Counted from the first letter of the stretch, positions 25,620 through 37,027 are shown. The stretch: 64,000 bases of DNA from Vitis vinifera (GCF_030704535.1 NC_081811.1:1809501-1873500), one strand, 5' to 3'. Program-made: numbers and translations. The notes: generated by a model from the sequence alone, not told the origin.

Positions 25620-27309
25620 GAGGTCAAGCAAGGCTAGCTGGCTAAGTACCGAATCAATCAATTGAGTCATGACAGACAGCACCACAATCCTGAAAGGTTG
25701 CCGTGGAGACTTTTCAAACTTGGACTTGCTACTTATTTTATTTGCGCCGAAAGCAAAAGTAACAAGAATTGGAATCCTGGTTTTGATGCCATTGTTTGTG
25801 ACAAAGCTTTGGCTGCCATGGCTGGGATGTTTGGTGGGTGGGGTGGCAGACAGCAAGTACACAGAGTGGCCCGGCTATGGCAACCAAGGACAATCATCAA
25901 ACACCAACCTTTTCTTTTTTTTTTTCTTTTTTTTTTTAATTTTTGGCTTTTAACCATGGCTGGTTTCTGCAGTTGACTGAACTCCACCCACGGATTGCTA
26001 CTTTTAAAAAAATCTAAGAATCATTTGAAGTATTTATGAATAATAATTTTATTAATAATTCTTAAAGAAAATCGAGTTTTATTCCATATTACTAAAAAGA
26101 AATTAATTATCAAAACATTTTTAAAATTTTTATTACAATATTAAGTGATTTTCTGGTGAAAATACCACTGACGAAAGGGTTTTTAGTTTATTTCATCCAA
26201 TTTCTAATTTCTAGAGTTTCTTTATGAACATTTGGATATTGTTTTGATATTTTCTTCTATAATTTGTCTATGTTTTGAAAAAAAATTAATACGAGTATTG
26301 TTGTTTTCATCAAATGTGACTTAGAAAATCGTTTAAGAATGATTTTAAAAAATGTTTCTAATATTTTTAATATTTGAATGATAAAAAAATTTAAGTATTA
26401 AAAATATTAAAAATGTTTTATATAATTATTAAAGATACAATTTTATTCAATTATAATATTAAAATTACATAAATTGTGTCACTTCTTGTCTTTGGATAAT
26501 CCCGTTAAGAGGTGTGCATCAAATGTCAAATGAATCCATTTGCGGCTGCCGACTGTGGAATCGATCTAATCGACCATCTAGTTGAGAAAGCAGTCAATTA
26601 ACGGTTGTCATTAAATTTATACATTTTCCAAAGTCAGCTGAAACATTTGGATATGGAGACTGATAAGATTAGAAAGATATATCCTCAATATTATTGACAA
26701 AATTAATGATCTCTTTGCATCCTATCATTCTTTGCTGCTTTTCCAAGTTTGAGAAGCTACAAAAGATGATCATACCAAACAATTATTATTCAATTCATTT
26801 CTCTTAATATTTATTTATTATTATGTATAAGTAATTGGTAAGAAATTAGGATAATGTTTGATTTTAAGACAATTGCATTGAACTTTAATCATCTTATTTA
26901 AAAATTAATTAGCGTCTCATTTGAGTGATTCACGCTCAAGTTTAAAGTCTTAACATGATAGGACACTTTCGTGACTCGAATCATAACCTTTAGCTTTGAT
27001 ATTTGATCGTCTTATTTGAAATCATTTGACATTTGATAAATATAGATTAAAACTCTTATATTATTTGATATCATCCGGTTAATCGAATCAAATATACACG
27101 TAAATAGAAAAAAAAATGTAATTTGACGATCAATGTGATCTCTATGTTCACAAAGTTTATCAATACTTAAGAATCCATTAATAAAAAGGATCGAGAAATA
27201 TTATAATAATGAAACTTTCGAAAAACACTCTCAATTACATTTACACTTTTTAAAAAATAAAATCGTAAAATATATAATAGAAGCAAACTCGTTATTGATA
27301 ACATAAAAT

Positions 27310-27345
<36 letters not shown>

Positions 27346-29090
27346 GAGAATACTGCTCCCTTTAACCCTTGCAAATTGACTAGATAGCTCGATCTCATGA
27401 ATAATTCAATCCAACAAGCAGAACAACGGTTTCACATCCGTTTCAAACTTTTTGAAAAGTGTTATTGCATCATTGCACAACCAAAGAAGCTTTCACACTA
27501 AACTACAAAGAGCCCGTTTGACAGTGATTTTTAAAAGTATTTCTACCCTTAAAAACACTTTTAAGTGTTTTTGGGATGAAAATAAAGTGTTTGGCAAATT
27601 TTAAAAAACACTTTTGAAAATCTGGAAAAACACTTGAAGTGATTTTTAGAGAATCACTTGACAGGTGTTTTTTTTAAAAAAACACTTCAATTTTTTTGAA
27701 ATATTCCAAAAATGCCCCCAGTGATTCCCGATATCTTTATTCCCTTTCGTTCATACCTCTCTCCTTTATTCTCCTCCTCCATCGCTCTCCATCTGAGACA
27801 ACACAGTAAACCTCTATTTTCATTCAAGATCGTGGATCGAAGGTAAATATTTTTATTGATTTAGATATTTTTTGTAAATATTTTTAAAGATTTTAGTATA
27901 TTGATAAAAAAAAAATTATTATTTTTAATTAGAAAAATCTTTTTTTTTTTTTTAGAAATTAATAGGTGGTCATATATTGTTTTACTTTTAAAATTATCTT
28001 TTATTCAATGTTCCTTTTTTTTTTTATTGATTTAGATATTTTTTGTAAATATTTTTTAAAATTTTAGTATAGTGATAAAAAAATTATTATTTTTAATTAG
28101 AAAAGTCTTTTTTTTTTTTAGAAATTAATAGGTAATCATATATTGTTTTAATTTTAAAATTATCTTTTATTCAATGTTATTTTTTTAGTGATTTAGATGT
28201 TTTTTCATTAATAAAAAGTTTTTTTTTGTTTATCATACCATTTTTTTTAATTAAAATGGTATGTCCTTTTTGATAATTTATTAATATTAAAAGTGTTTTT
28301 ATGTTTATACAATATATTATCAAAAACACTTTAGAATCATTTTTTCTGATTATCATAAAAGTGTTTTTCACAGAAACACTATAGTAGAAAACACTTCAAA
28401 TAAAAACACTTCCACTAGAATCACTACCAAACGGGTTCAAAGTCAGAAACTCAAATGAAAGGTGATCCCTAGTTGTCAAAGCTCAAACGAAGCCAAAAGA
28501 TGAACGCTGCCTCCCAATTGTCTCAAACGTACTCAGCTAAAATGGCTTAATTTGCATGGGGTTGAGTTTTGTAACCACGCCCCCAAACAAGATTTTGCCA
28601 GGTGGCAAAGTTATTATTATAAAATGATGACTTGAAGAACTACATGCCTCAAAGTGGGCATACAAAAGAAATATTTTTAAGCATCAAATTTTCACAGCGA
28701 TTCCCCACAACAACAAATGCACACATGGTATAATTAACTTTAATTATATTATCTTCAATACAATATTAATTTGAAGAATTAACGGGTGTGCTTCGGAGTG
28801 AGATTTTAGAAAAATATTTTGATTAGAATATATTTCGTTATTTTCACATCAAATGAATAAATATAATTTTAGTCATATTTGCGGTGGGGCTAAACTTTTT
28901 CCCGAGAAAATGAAGGGATAATGATGGGTGGAGTAGAACTGTAGAAGAGATGAATATGGGACGGTAGCTTATGCGTAGGTGGCGCAAGAACACCACATTA
29001 AGCCAAATAAATACTACACCATCTCTGTCCTTTTACTCACTTTTTCTTCGAAACAGGTGGCTGCCATTGTCACTCTCCACCCTACTTTTT
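25620..29090. other. Shared upstream region of the divergent EDGP-like pair
   Basis: Contains poly-T near 25915-25940, (AT)n at 27312-27343 and the 0.93-kb MITE at 27510-28438. No gene seen. Both flanking genes read outward from it, so their promoters lie at its two ends. Confidence 0.65.
27510..28438. mobile_element. Non-autonomous TIR transposon, copy 1 (929 bp)
   Basis: Ends GAGCCCGTTTGACAGTGATT and the inverted ATCACTACCAAACGGGTTC; the subterminal regions carry many AACACTT/AAGTGTT motifs in both orientations. Flanking AAA on both sides may be a 3-bp target duplication. Within it, a ~155-base AT-rich block is repeated (about 27858-28010 and 28025-28175). A CT-rich segment at about 27720-27840 ends in a splice-donor-like GGTAAATA and looks like the leader of a lost transposase gene. 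Copy 2 at 30666 lacks that segment. Confidence 0.75.
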
Positions 29091-29105
29091 CCAGCTCTCT
29101 TCGCT

Positions 29106-29111
29106 TATAAT
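29106..29111 (+). promoter_or_regulatory. TATA box of EDGP-like gene 2
   Basis: TATAAT 35 bases before the first ATG at 29141. Transcription would start at about 29136-29140, giving almost no leader for that ATG, so initiation at 29177 or 29183 is plausible. Confidence 0.45.
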
Positions 29112-29140
29112 CTCAAGTTCTCAACTCTTCAGTCTTCACC

Positions 29141-30514
29141 ATGCACTCTCTCACTCACTTACAGATCAAGCCCTCAATGGCAATGTCTCTTCCATTCTTC
29201 TTCTTCTTCTTCTTCTTTTCCTTCTGTGTCCCCTCTTCTTCTTCTTCTTCTTCTTCTTCTTTTTCTCTCCCTGTCCTCTCGCCCATCACAAAGGACCATC
29301 AGACTAACCAGTACAGTCTCAGTCTCTGCCTCAAAACCCCTCTTAAACCCTCCAAGCTCCTTCTCGATCTGGGCGGCTCATTCTCATGGGTCGACTGCTA
29401 TAAACACTATGTGTCCTCCACCTACCACCACATCCCCTGCAACTCCTCTCTCTGCACTCTTCTCAGCCTCAACTCTTGCGCCCATTGCTACCGTGCGCCC
29501 TCCCCAACCTGCGCCAACGACACCTGCGCCACCACTCTCCACAACTCCGTCACCGGCAAATCCATCTTCCACAGCGCCCTCGTCGACGCGGCGGCTCTCC
29601 CCACCACTGACGGCCGCAACCCCGGTCGGCTCGCTCTCCTCGCCAACTTCGCATTCGCCTGTTCCACCACCGACCTTCTCAAAGGCCTCGCCAAGGGCGT
29701 CACTGGTTCGGCCGGTCTGGGCTGGTCCGATCTCTCGCTCCCGGTCCAGTTCATCGCCGGTTTGTCTCTCCCGCGCGTGTTTGCGCTGTGCCTCTCCGGT
29801 TCGCCCTCCGCTCCAGGTGTCGGTTTCTACGGTTCGGCCGGGCCGTACCATTTTCTTCCCGAAATTGACCTCTCAAAAAAGCTTATTTACACCCCGCTCC
29901 TCGTGAACCCCTACGGGACCGCCTTGGATAGTAACCATGGACGCCCCTCGGATGAGTACTTCATTGGCGTGACTGCATTGAAAGTCAACGGACACGCCGT
30001 GGACTTGAACCCAGCGCTCCTCACCGTTGATTTGAACGGCAATGGTGGGACCAAGATCAGCACCGTTGCTCCCTACACCGTACTGGAGTCATCAATCTAC
30101 GAAGCACTTACACATGCTTTTATTGCGGAATCCGCTGGGCTCAACCTCACGGTGCATTATCCTGTGAAGCCATTCAGGGTGTGCTTCCCTGCGGACGACG
30201 TCATGGAGACTACCGTGGGACCGGCTGTTCCGACCGTAGATCTGGTGATGCAGAGCGATGATGTGTTCTGGAGGATTTTTGGACGGAATTCAATGGTGAG
30301 GATTTTAGAGGAGGGGGTGGATGTGTGGTGCTTGGGGTTTGTGGATGGTGGAGTCAGGCCAAGGACGTCCATTGTGATTGGTGGGCATCAGATGGAGGAT
30401 AATCTACTGCAGTTTGATCTGGGGTTGAAGAGACTAGGGTTTAGTTCTTCAGTTTTGGTCCATCATACCATGTGTGCTAATTTCAATTTTACTTCCAACA
30501 AGAATCTGAAATAA
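29141..30514 (+). CDS. EDGP/basic 7S globulin-like protein, second copy
   Basis: Intronless, 457 residues from 29141 (445 from 29177, 443 from 29183). The signal peptide core is a run of Phe encoded by (TTC)n, followed by a Ser run encoded by the same repeat in another register. The mature part has LLLDLGGSFSWVDC (from about residue 73), GTKISTVAPYTVLE, CLGFVDGG, TSIVIGG, NLLQFDL and a CANFNFTSN end, matching the paralogue at 24205 throughout. As there, the first triad is DLG and the second catalytic Asp is absent, so it should bind but not cleave. The gene is GC-rich against an AT-rich setting, so long antisense frames appear inside it. Apoplastic inhibitor or globulin role is inferred from the family. 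The two genes lie head to head 3.6 kb apart, bracketing one MITE, with a second copy of that MITE just downstream. Confidence 0.9.
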   Translation: MHSLTHLQIKPSMAMSLPFFFFFFFFSFCVPSSSSSSSSSFSLPVLSPITKDHQTNQYSLSLCLKTPLKPSKLLLDLGGSFSWVDCYKHYVSSTYHHIPCNSSLCTLLSLNSCAHCYRAPSPTCANDTCATTLHNSVTGKSIFHSALVDAAALPTTDGRNPGRLALLANFAFACSTTDLLKGLAKGVTGSAGLGWSDLSLPVQFIAGLSLPRVFALCLSGSPSAPGVGFYGSAGPYHFLPEIDLSKKLIYTPLLVNPYGTALDSNHGRPSDEYFIGVTALKVNGHAVDLNPALLTVDLNGNGGTKISTVAPYTVLESSIYEALTHAFIAESAGLNLTVHYPVKPFRVCFPADDVMETTVGPAVPTVDLVMQSDDVFWRIFGRNSMVRILEEGVDVWCLGFVDGGVRPRTSIVIGGHQMEDNLLQFDLGLKRLGFSSSVLVHHTMCANFNFTSNKNLK

Positions 30515-30665
30515 TAGCAACCCTCAATGCTCCCACCTAATTATTTTGTTTCTCTTTGCAACAAAATGAATATTATTTTGAAATTAGGTTATTAAGACTG
30601 CGTTTTAGAGTGATTTTAGAAAATATTAAAAACGTTTCTTAAAATCATTATCAAACTGGTTTTAA

Positions 30666-31394
30666 GAGCTCGTTTGACAGTGATTTTTAAAAGTGTTTCT
30701 ACCCTTAAAAACACTTTTAAGTGTTTTTGGGATGAAAATAAAGTGTTTGGCAAATTTTAAAAAACACTTTTGAAAATCTGGAAAAACACTTGAAGTGATT
30801 TTTAGAGAATCACTTGACAGGTGTTTTTTAAAAAAAAAACACTTCAATTTTTTTGAAATATTCCAAAAATGCCCCCCAATGATAAATCAATTAGAAAAAT
30901 CTTTTTTCTTTTTTAAAAATTAATAGGTAGTCATATATTGTTTTACTTTTAAAATTATCTTTTATTCAATTTTTTTTATTTATTGATTTAGATGTTTTTT
31001 GTAAATATTTTTTAAAATTTTAGTATAGTGATAAAAAATTATTATTTTTAATTAGAAAAGTCTTTTTTTTTTTTTAGAAATTAATAGGTAATCATATATT
31101 GTTTTAATTTTAAAATTATCTTTTATTCAATGTTATTTTTTTAGTGATTTAGATGTTTTTTTATTAATAAAAAGTTTTTTTTGTTTATCATACCATTTTT
31201 TTTTAATTAAAATTGTATGTCCTTTTTGATAATTTATTAATATTAAAAGTGTTTTTATATTTATACAATATATTATCAAAAACATTTTAGAATCATTTTA
31301 TCTGATTATCATAAAAGTGTTTTTCACAAAAACACTATAGCAGAAAACACTTCAAATAAAAACACTTTCACTAGAATCACTACCAAACGGGCTC
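30666..31394. mobile_element. Non-autonomous TIR transposon, copy 2 (729 bp)
   Basis: Same family as 27510-28438: the first ~170 and last ~250 bases are nearly identical. Ends GAGCTCGTTTGACAG and inverted CTACCAAACGGGCTC, flanked by TAA on both sides (30663-30665, 31395-31397). A 3-bp TAA duplication points to PIF/Harbinger. It lacks the leader-like segment of copy 1. A short hairpin at about 30597-30660 lies just before it. Confidence 0.8.
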
Positions 31395-31399
31395 TAAAT

Positions 31400-32700
31400 C
31401 GGACTCTAAATTATTTTAAATTATTAAATTGATTTATCAAACACCCGTCAGAGTAAAACCCGGATTGATTCAATTTTTTTATCTTTTAAAGATCATTTTT
31501 ATTATCTTTTCCTTTTAAGGCTCCGAAGTAGGTCAACAATAATTATGATATTGTAAAGGGTGTGGAGTGCAGTCTCCCACAACTGTGAATGGCCCAAGTT
31601 CTGCATCAATGGTCCCTTGGGAAATAACAACACAAGGTGGGTCATTATGAATCTAATACAGCACCCTCTTTAATTCTTCTGGCATCCATCAAATTGGAGC
31701 TTCACTGCCATTACTCATGGCTGTACTGGCATAATTCAATGGAAAAAAGAAAAAGAAAAAGAAAAAAAGAAAAAAAGGAGGGTTTGCTGAGCTTAAAAAG
31801 GGAGAGCCCATAAAGAGAAAAAGCAAAAGAACCCGAGGATTATCTTTCAGCCATTGCTTTTCAGGCAAGGAAATCAAATGCAGAGAAGATGGAGAAGATT
31901 CAAACATGGCAAGCCCGTTAGTAAGCGCTTACAATTGCTCCATTTCCACCCCATAATTACATGTATTACACAAAAGGATTAATAGCAGAATTCCACCCAT
32001 CCACCACCTACATCATTGATAATGGAATTCCACCATTGCAGAGCGGCTTAATTGCTCTTGGAGCATATTGAATGATATATATCATAAGATAAAAAGGAAA
32101 ATTTTAGGTTATTGACTTGGTACCTGTTGATCTTTGTGCAATGATTCCTAAAGAAATGAGAGAAAAACAAAAGAAACACATAGATTTAACGTGGTTCGAC
32201 GGATTGCCTACGTCCACGGGAACAGGAAAAAAGATTTTCATTATATATCAAATTAGGATTACATAAAAGAGTATTTATACTAACACTCGGTAAATTTGCC
32301 CATTTTTCTCTATAAATGTCTTTCCCTCGATATGAGCCACATACTACAATAGTACCCATCGAATATGTAGTCCAGACAGTTAAAAAAATATATGATAAGA
32401 GCTAGACTATTTGATGAAGGCATAAATAATAGATCAATGTATGAGTAAATAAGATTAGGTATAACCGTATAAATAATCACACAAGAACCATGTTTATAGC
32501 AATACTCACAAATAGAAAAAGGAGACACTAGCAGCACAGTTGGATGGTTTCCAAATGCAAATTCACAAAAGGAAGTCCATACTCCATAGCAAGAAACAAT
32601 ACCAGGTTTATAATTCAAATTCTCGATTATAATTGAAGGGTCTTGTGAGCTTCCACACAAGAACCACAATTTATTTTAATTATATTGCACATCAAAAGAT
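31400..32700. other. Spacer left of the PhzF array
   Basis: No gene seen. Around 32190-32222 the text AACGTGGTTCGACGG...CTACGTCCACGGG resembles a phrase common in dispersed plant repeats; the element could not be delimited. Similarity to the other PhzF units begins abruptly at about 32510, which marks the left edge of unit A. 32510-32716 is probably 3' UTR and flank of PhzF A. Confidence 0.5.
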
Positions 32701-32716
32701 GAAACTTGCTCTAAAT

Positions 32717-35045
32717 TTAAACCAGAACACAACCTTCCATGACTGTAATGGCTTTTCCTCGCAACAGCACCCTCTGGTTTTGTTCATCTAAATGAATATC
32801 CACTATTCCACCTCTAGGAGATGCCTGAACAAAGTAAACATTATAGTATAATCAATATGATGAAGACCATAATGACGATAATGATAACAATGATGATGAT
32901 CGGGGGAAGATTACCACGTATGCAAGTAAATCACATTTCCCCAACTTTTGGCTCCAATAGGGTGCTAAGCTACAATGTACACCCCCACCAACAGGATCCT
33001 GAAGGATAAAAGATATTGAGCACAAAGGAATATATGGCTGTATGGAGAAATTGTAATGAAAAGGAATGGACCAATGCTGGGGGGAGTTATTTCCAGCTGA
33101 AAACACTCTCATGTGTTCTAATTTAGCATGCCCAATCTGGTCTGCATGCTTTGAAGAAGCATACATATAAATTTTCAAAACAAGCTCGATGTTCGATGCA
33201 AGAAGTTGTCTGATGCTGCAAAGAAAAACATTATAATGGCTTGAGACGAAGTGACAACATATTACCTCCTTGATCCCCAATTTGGGATAGAAGCTGCGAC
33301 TGAAGAAGTCAAATTCAGATTCTGGAGGAGCAAGTCCTGTTATAATTAACCCCATCGCAGGAAGTTTTTGTATATCATCAAACTGTGGTTCTATATCCAC
33401 AACGGTCTTCCCAGACGATAGCACGACCTGAACCAACACAACACAACTAGCTGTGAAGAAGTTGTCTTTCTCTACCACATGACTTATGTGGACAAAAAAT
33501 GAAGAAAGGCTAAAGGATTCAAGAAAATACAAAGAGGTCATCTCCCTCAGTCTTCTTTATATCAATCACTGAAGCACCATTCAAGGCTTTGGATATTGAT
33601 GCAACCTCAGCAGAGTTATATTCGACCATTGGGACAATCGGGAAATCTAATTCGATAGAGAAGTGTTCTTGTGCTTCTCCATTCTCATACTTCAAGGCAT
33701 CTGATTTGTTGCCTTGCATGACTTTTCTGGCAGTTAAAACTCCAGACAGTGTGATAAACTCGATTAAATTCCCGTTCACCAACCTGGAAGTGAAGAGAAA
33801 GTGTGCTGCTGCTAAGGTAGCATGGCCACAGAGAGTCACCTGCAAACAAGCGTAGCATAGACTTAACACAAGAGAGACATACCTAGCTGTCAATTGAAAC
33901 ACAGACACAAGCACTAATTGGTCAAATATGTATTAGATTTATAACAACCTACTCTCAACCATATAGATATGTCCTCCTTGGGCCAAAAGGGTTCTCACGA
34001 TATTAAAACACGTCTAGTTTACATGATTAAGAGGAACCCATAAATATTCAAGTACTTTTCTCCTTCCCCTATCTAATGTGATATGTTAAATAAACCCTCG
34101 CACTAGGTCAGGATCAACTTTGATATTATTTGTAATGATTTATTCCTAATTGTGTAGATATTGCCTGTTTTGCACTAAAGAGACTCTCATATATATATAT
34201 ATATATATATATAGTGACAGGATCTTTTTCGGCTATCCGAGATATCATATATTTAGTATAGTTTACATATCAAAACCTGCAAACCCAGTCAATGAAGGTT
34301 GTAATCAAACACCACAATAAGGGATTAGGCTTGATTATTATGTTTATGTTCAGTTTGGGAAATGGGGAAGAAGATTGAAATAGAGCACAAGAATGTTCTT
34401 TTCCTTCATATCTATATTCAAATTTGGTATTTGTGATTCTCAGAATTTCTCAATTGGGGCATACTTTTTCTTGAAACTAGTACAACCCAATTGAAGCAAG
34501 CATTGGATTAAGTCATCCAATAATTCCTGAAATTAAACTTCAAAGTAATAAACAAAAGCAAGAAACGGATTTGGTAGCTGAGAAAATGGGACGAAAAAAT
34601 AAAATAAAAATCAAACTTATCTTATCAGTGCTTTTTCTTTCAGAGGACTAATTCCCACCTTTTCTCAACAACCAAACATAGCATATGATAAAAATTGTAG
34701 AAATGAACTCACCTCGGTAGTGGGAGTGAACCATCTGAGCCGAAACCTAGGAGTTAAAATTGTAGTGGACGAGTCAAGAGCCTCTGGCTCAGTGATCCGA
34801 TTCAAGTAACAACTTTCAGAGAAATTGAACTCCATAGCCAGGGCCTGCAACCAATCCTCATCTCTCTCTTCCTCCAACAAGCAAACTGCAGCTGGGTTTC
34901 CCTTGAACGCTGAATCAGTGAATGCATCTACCTGTCTCACAATTCTCAACCATATTCAAATATATAGGATGTACCCACATCTACATATAGAAAAAGAGGG
35001 AGATGCGACACTTACCACTGTGAATTTGACTGGTTTTTTCGCCAT
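32717..35045 (-). CDS. PhzF-family isomerase-like protein, tandem copy A
   Basis: Six exons: 35016-35045, 34713-34931, 33531-33839, 33266-33427, 32915-32998 and 32717-32824 (912 bases, 303 residues). All junctions are GT-AG and every exon length is a multiple of three. PhzC-PhzF fold: N-half VDAFTDSAFKGNPAAVCLL, EFNFSES and CGHATLAAAH; C-half GLIITGLAPPESEFDFFSR and the loop DPVGGGVH. Bacterial PhzF uses E45, H74, D208 and S213. The equivalents here are E49 and H89 (kept), D241 (kept) and position 246, which is Gly instead of Ser. Copies B and C read DPVCGSAH at this site, so A probably has impaired catalysis although its frame is intact. Plant members have no known substrate, and there is no phenazine pathway here. 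Intron 2 holds an old TRIM-like relic and (AT)n. Confidence 0.9.
33948..34250 (-). mobile_element. Old TRIM-like relic in intron 2 of PhzF A
   Basis: Degraded terminal-repeat-retrotransposon-in-miniature: two diverged copies of a repeat containing GTAGATAT and GGGCCAAAAGGGTTCTCAC around a short non-coding middle. The same relic sits at the same intron position in copies B (about 49525-49790) and C (about 54790-55120), so it predates the gene duplications. Broken. Confidence 0.6.
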
Positions 35046-35450
35046 GAAAGATGGATGAAGTTCAGCTGGAATGGTGTTTTCTGTTATCTCTGTATGGGAA
35101 GGTGGGGATGAGAAACTCAAGTCTTAAAAGGCGGCTTCTCTTCCGACAACTCTTTTGAGCTGTTTTGCGGTTGGTGGATTATGGAAATAAAAATTTATTA
35201 ATTATAAGTTTTTTTTAGATTCCCTTTTTCACAACAGAGGAAGATAAGATCCAACTGTTTTAGAAAAGGGTTTTTAAGAATAATATATTATTATATTTGA
35301 TATTTAAATGTATTTAATATGTTTAATAAATAAAATTAAATAATTATATTATATGATTAAATCATATTAACTCATTTAATAATCCTTAAAATTAAATTCA
35401 AAGTAATAAATAAAAGAAATAATAAATTTACTTAAAAAAAAGAAAAAAAA

Positions 35451-35788
35451 TTAAGGATATATTTGTTAACTATTTTCGAAATTCTATTTTTTAAAATAAA
35501 AATTTAGGAAAACATATTTGATAACTAAAAATTATTTTTTGTTTTTATTTTTAAGAACAGAAAATATGATACTTTCAGATAACATTTTTCAATTGTTTTA
35601 TATTATTTTTACCTATTTTCTAAAAAGTAATTATTTAATAAAGTAAAATGATTAAAAATAGGTTAAAAACATTTAAATTTTTAAATGAACTTTTATTCTA
35701 TAAAATATTAAATAATAATTTTAAAAAATTACTTTAAAAAAATATTTTTTAGAACTGTTTTCTAATATAGTTATCAAACAAATCTTAA
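35451..35788. mobile_element. MITE upstream of PhzF A
   Basis: About 340 bp. The left end TTAAGGATATATTTGTTAAC is matched by an inverted right end (GTTATCAAACAAATCTTAA). AT-rich, non-coding. An orthologous copy lies at 50985-51335 upstream of PhzF B; none is found upstream of C. Confidence 0.6.
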
Positions 35789-36010
35789 GTATAATTTACT
35801 TTTTAATTTTGATGTATGTATCTTACATTTTAATTTTCAATGTTCAAAATTTAATATTTTGTCCTTAATTGTTAAAAAAATCCATGATCAATTTATTAAG
35901 TAAATAAATAAGGTTAAAATACAAAAAAAAAAAAAAAATGATTAAATTTGAAGCCCACACGCTTTACAGTTGCATACGAAAATCTATAAAATAAAATAAA
36001 ATAAAAGTGA

Positions 36011-36142
36011 AACTCCACAGCCCTGGCCTGCAACCATTCCTGATCTCTCTTCCTCTAACAAGCAGGCTGCAGCTGGGTTTCCCTTGAACGCTATCTCTGT
36101 GAATGCATTTAGCTCACTGAATTTGACTGGTTTTTTCGCCAT
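36011..36142 (-). pseudogene. Intron-less PhzF 5' fragment (unit A)
   Basis: The minus strand opens ATGGCGAAAAAACCAGTC exactly as the three PhzF genes do. It continues into exon 2 sequence (AFKGNPAA, CLLEEER) without the ~84-base intron 1. Only 132 bases are present, with small indels near the 3' end that put the exon 2 match out of frame. Similarity to the parental 5' leader extends beyond the ATG to about 36230. This looks like a fragment copied from spliced RNA, or the remains of an ancestral intron-less start. An identical arrangement is at 51561-51692. Confidence 0.75.
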
Positions 36143-36394
36143 TGAAGTGGGGTTGTGGTTGAGTTCACTGGTTATGGTTTCTCTTTGTCTCAGCCTCTGA
36201 GAAAGGTGGAGATGAGACCATCAAAATATAAGCTGGTTTTGGTTGGTGAAATAAAAGAAGTAATTGATACTTTTTGTACAATACTACCATCAAATGACAT
36301 GACAATTATACTTTTCATACCATAATTAGAATCTTCGAATACTAAGGTTAGGTTCAAACATTTTCCTTTAAAGCCTTTGTATCCACGTGCCAAG

Positions 36395-37027
36395 TCACGT
36401 GTCACTTCCCTCAGTATTGCCTAGATAGCTGCCACATCATCCGAAGCCTTCCATTCGGACCACACAGGCATGCGGCAAATGACACCAGACTCCCTAAGCG
36501 GGCAACATCTTCCGGCCAGCCTTCAAGCCCCCTTGCTACGTGTAATCATTTCCATCTGACATGGAGGTGACTGTTGAGATCTTCCCCAATCCTTACATCC
36601 ATGTCAATGGATTATCACACACTGTCTCATACCTCCAGCAAGTTAAAGTAACGGACAACCGCATCATGACACAACTTTTGACAACACCTACCAACCGCCT
36701 AAAATTGTAATGATTGTCTTGCCACCTGTAAGGCAGTCATCATTACGAAAAATGTCAAAGTGCCTATTTAGCACTATAGTGGTTTTCTCCTAAACACTAT
36801 AAAAAGCCCTCCTGAAGCATGATCCAGATACGCGCATTTAAGCTAACCTATTCATTCTCTCCTTGAAAGGGTCTGATCTACCTAACTTAAGTTTCGGAGG
36901 GGGGTGTCTGGACCACCTGTCCGGACATCCTTTGTGCAAGGAAGAAGCTTGCCTAATTCCCCGTTGCTAGGTAGAAGCTCTAAGAGGCACAACGTAAAGA
37001 GTATCTGACCTCAGTTGACCTCACATC
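36395..37027 (+). mobile_element. Solo LTR (unit A), interrupted by the Gypsy element
   Basis: Matches the solo LTR at 51976-52626. It has a TATAAAAAG core near 36798 and an LTR-like region downstream of it (TTAAGTTTCGGAGGGG). Its last nine bases (ACATCAACA) lie beyond the inserted Gypsy element at 47384-47392. Its left end is diverged from the unit-B copy. Confidence 0.7.

Noticed and set aside
29384-29851. Long antisense open frames within EDGP-like gene 2
   Set aside because: Shadow of the GC-rich coding strand; no domain, and the sense frame has full family similarity.
32120-32300. Possible LTR or SINE around AACGTGGTTCGACGG
   Set aside because: The phrase is familiar from plant repeats, but no ends, target duplication or second copy could be found in the window.
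32310-32669. 119-codon minus-strand frame beside PhzF A
   Set aside because: Lies in the 3' flank; related frames in units B and C differ in length and do not keep one reading frame.
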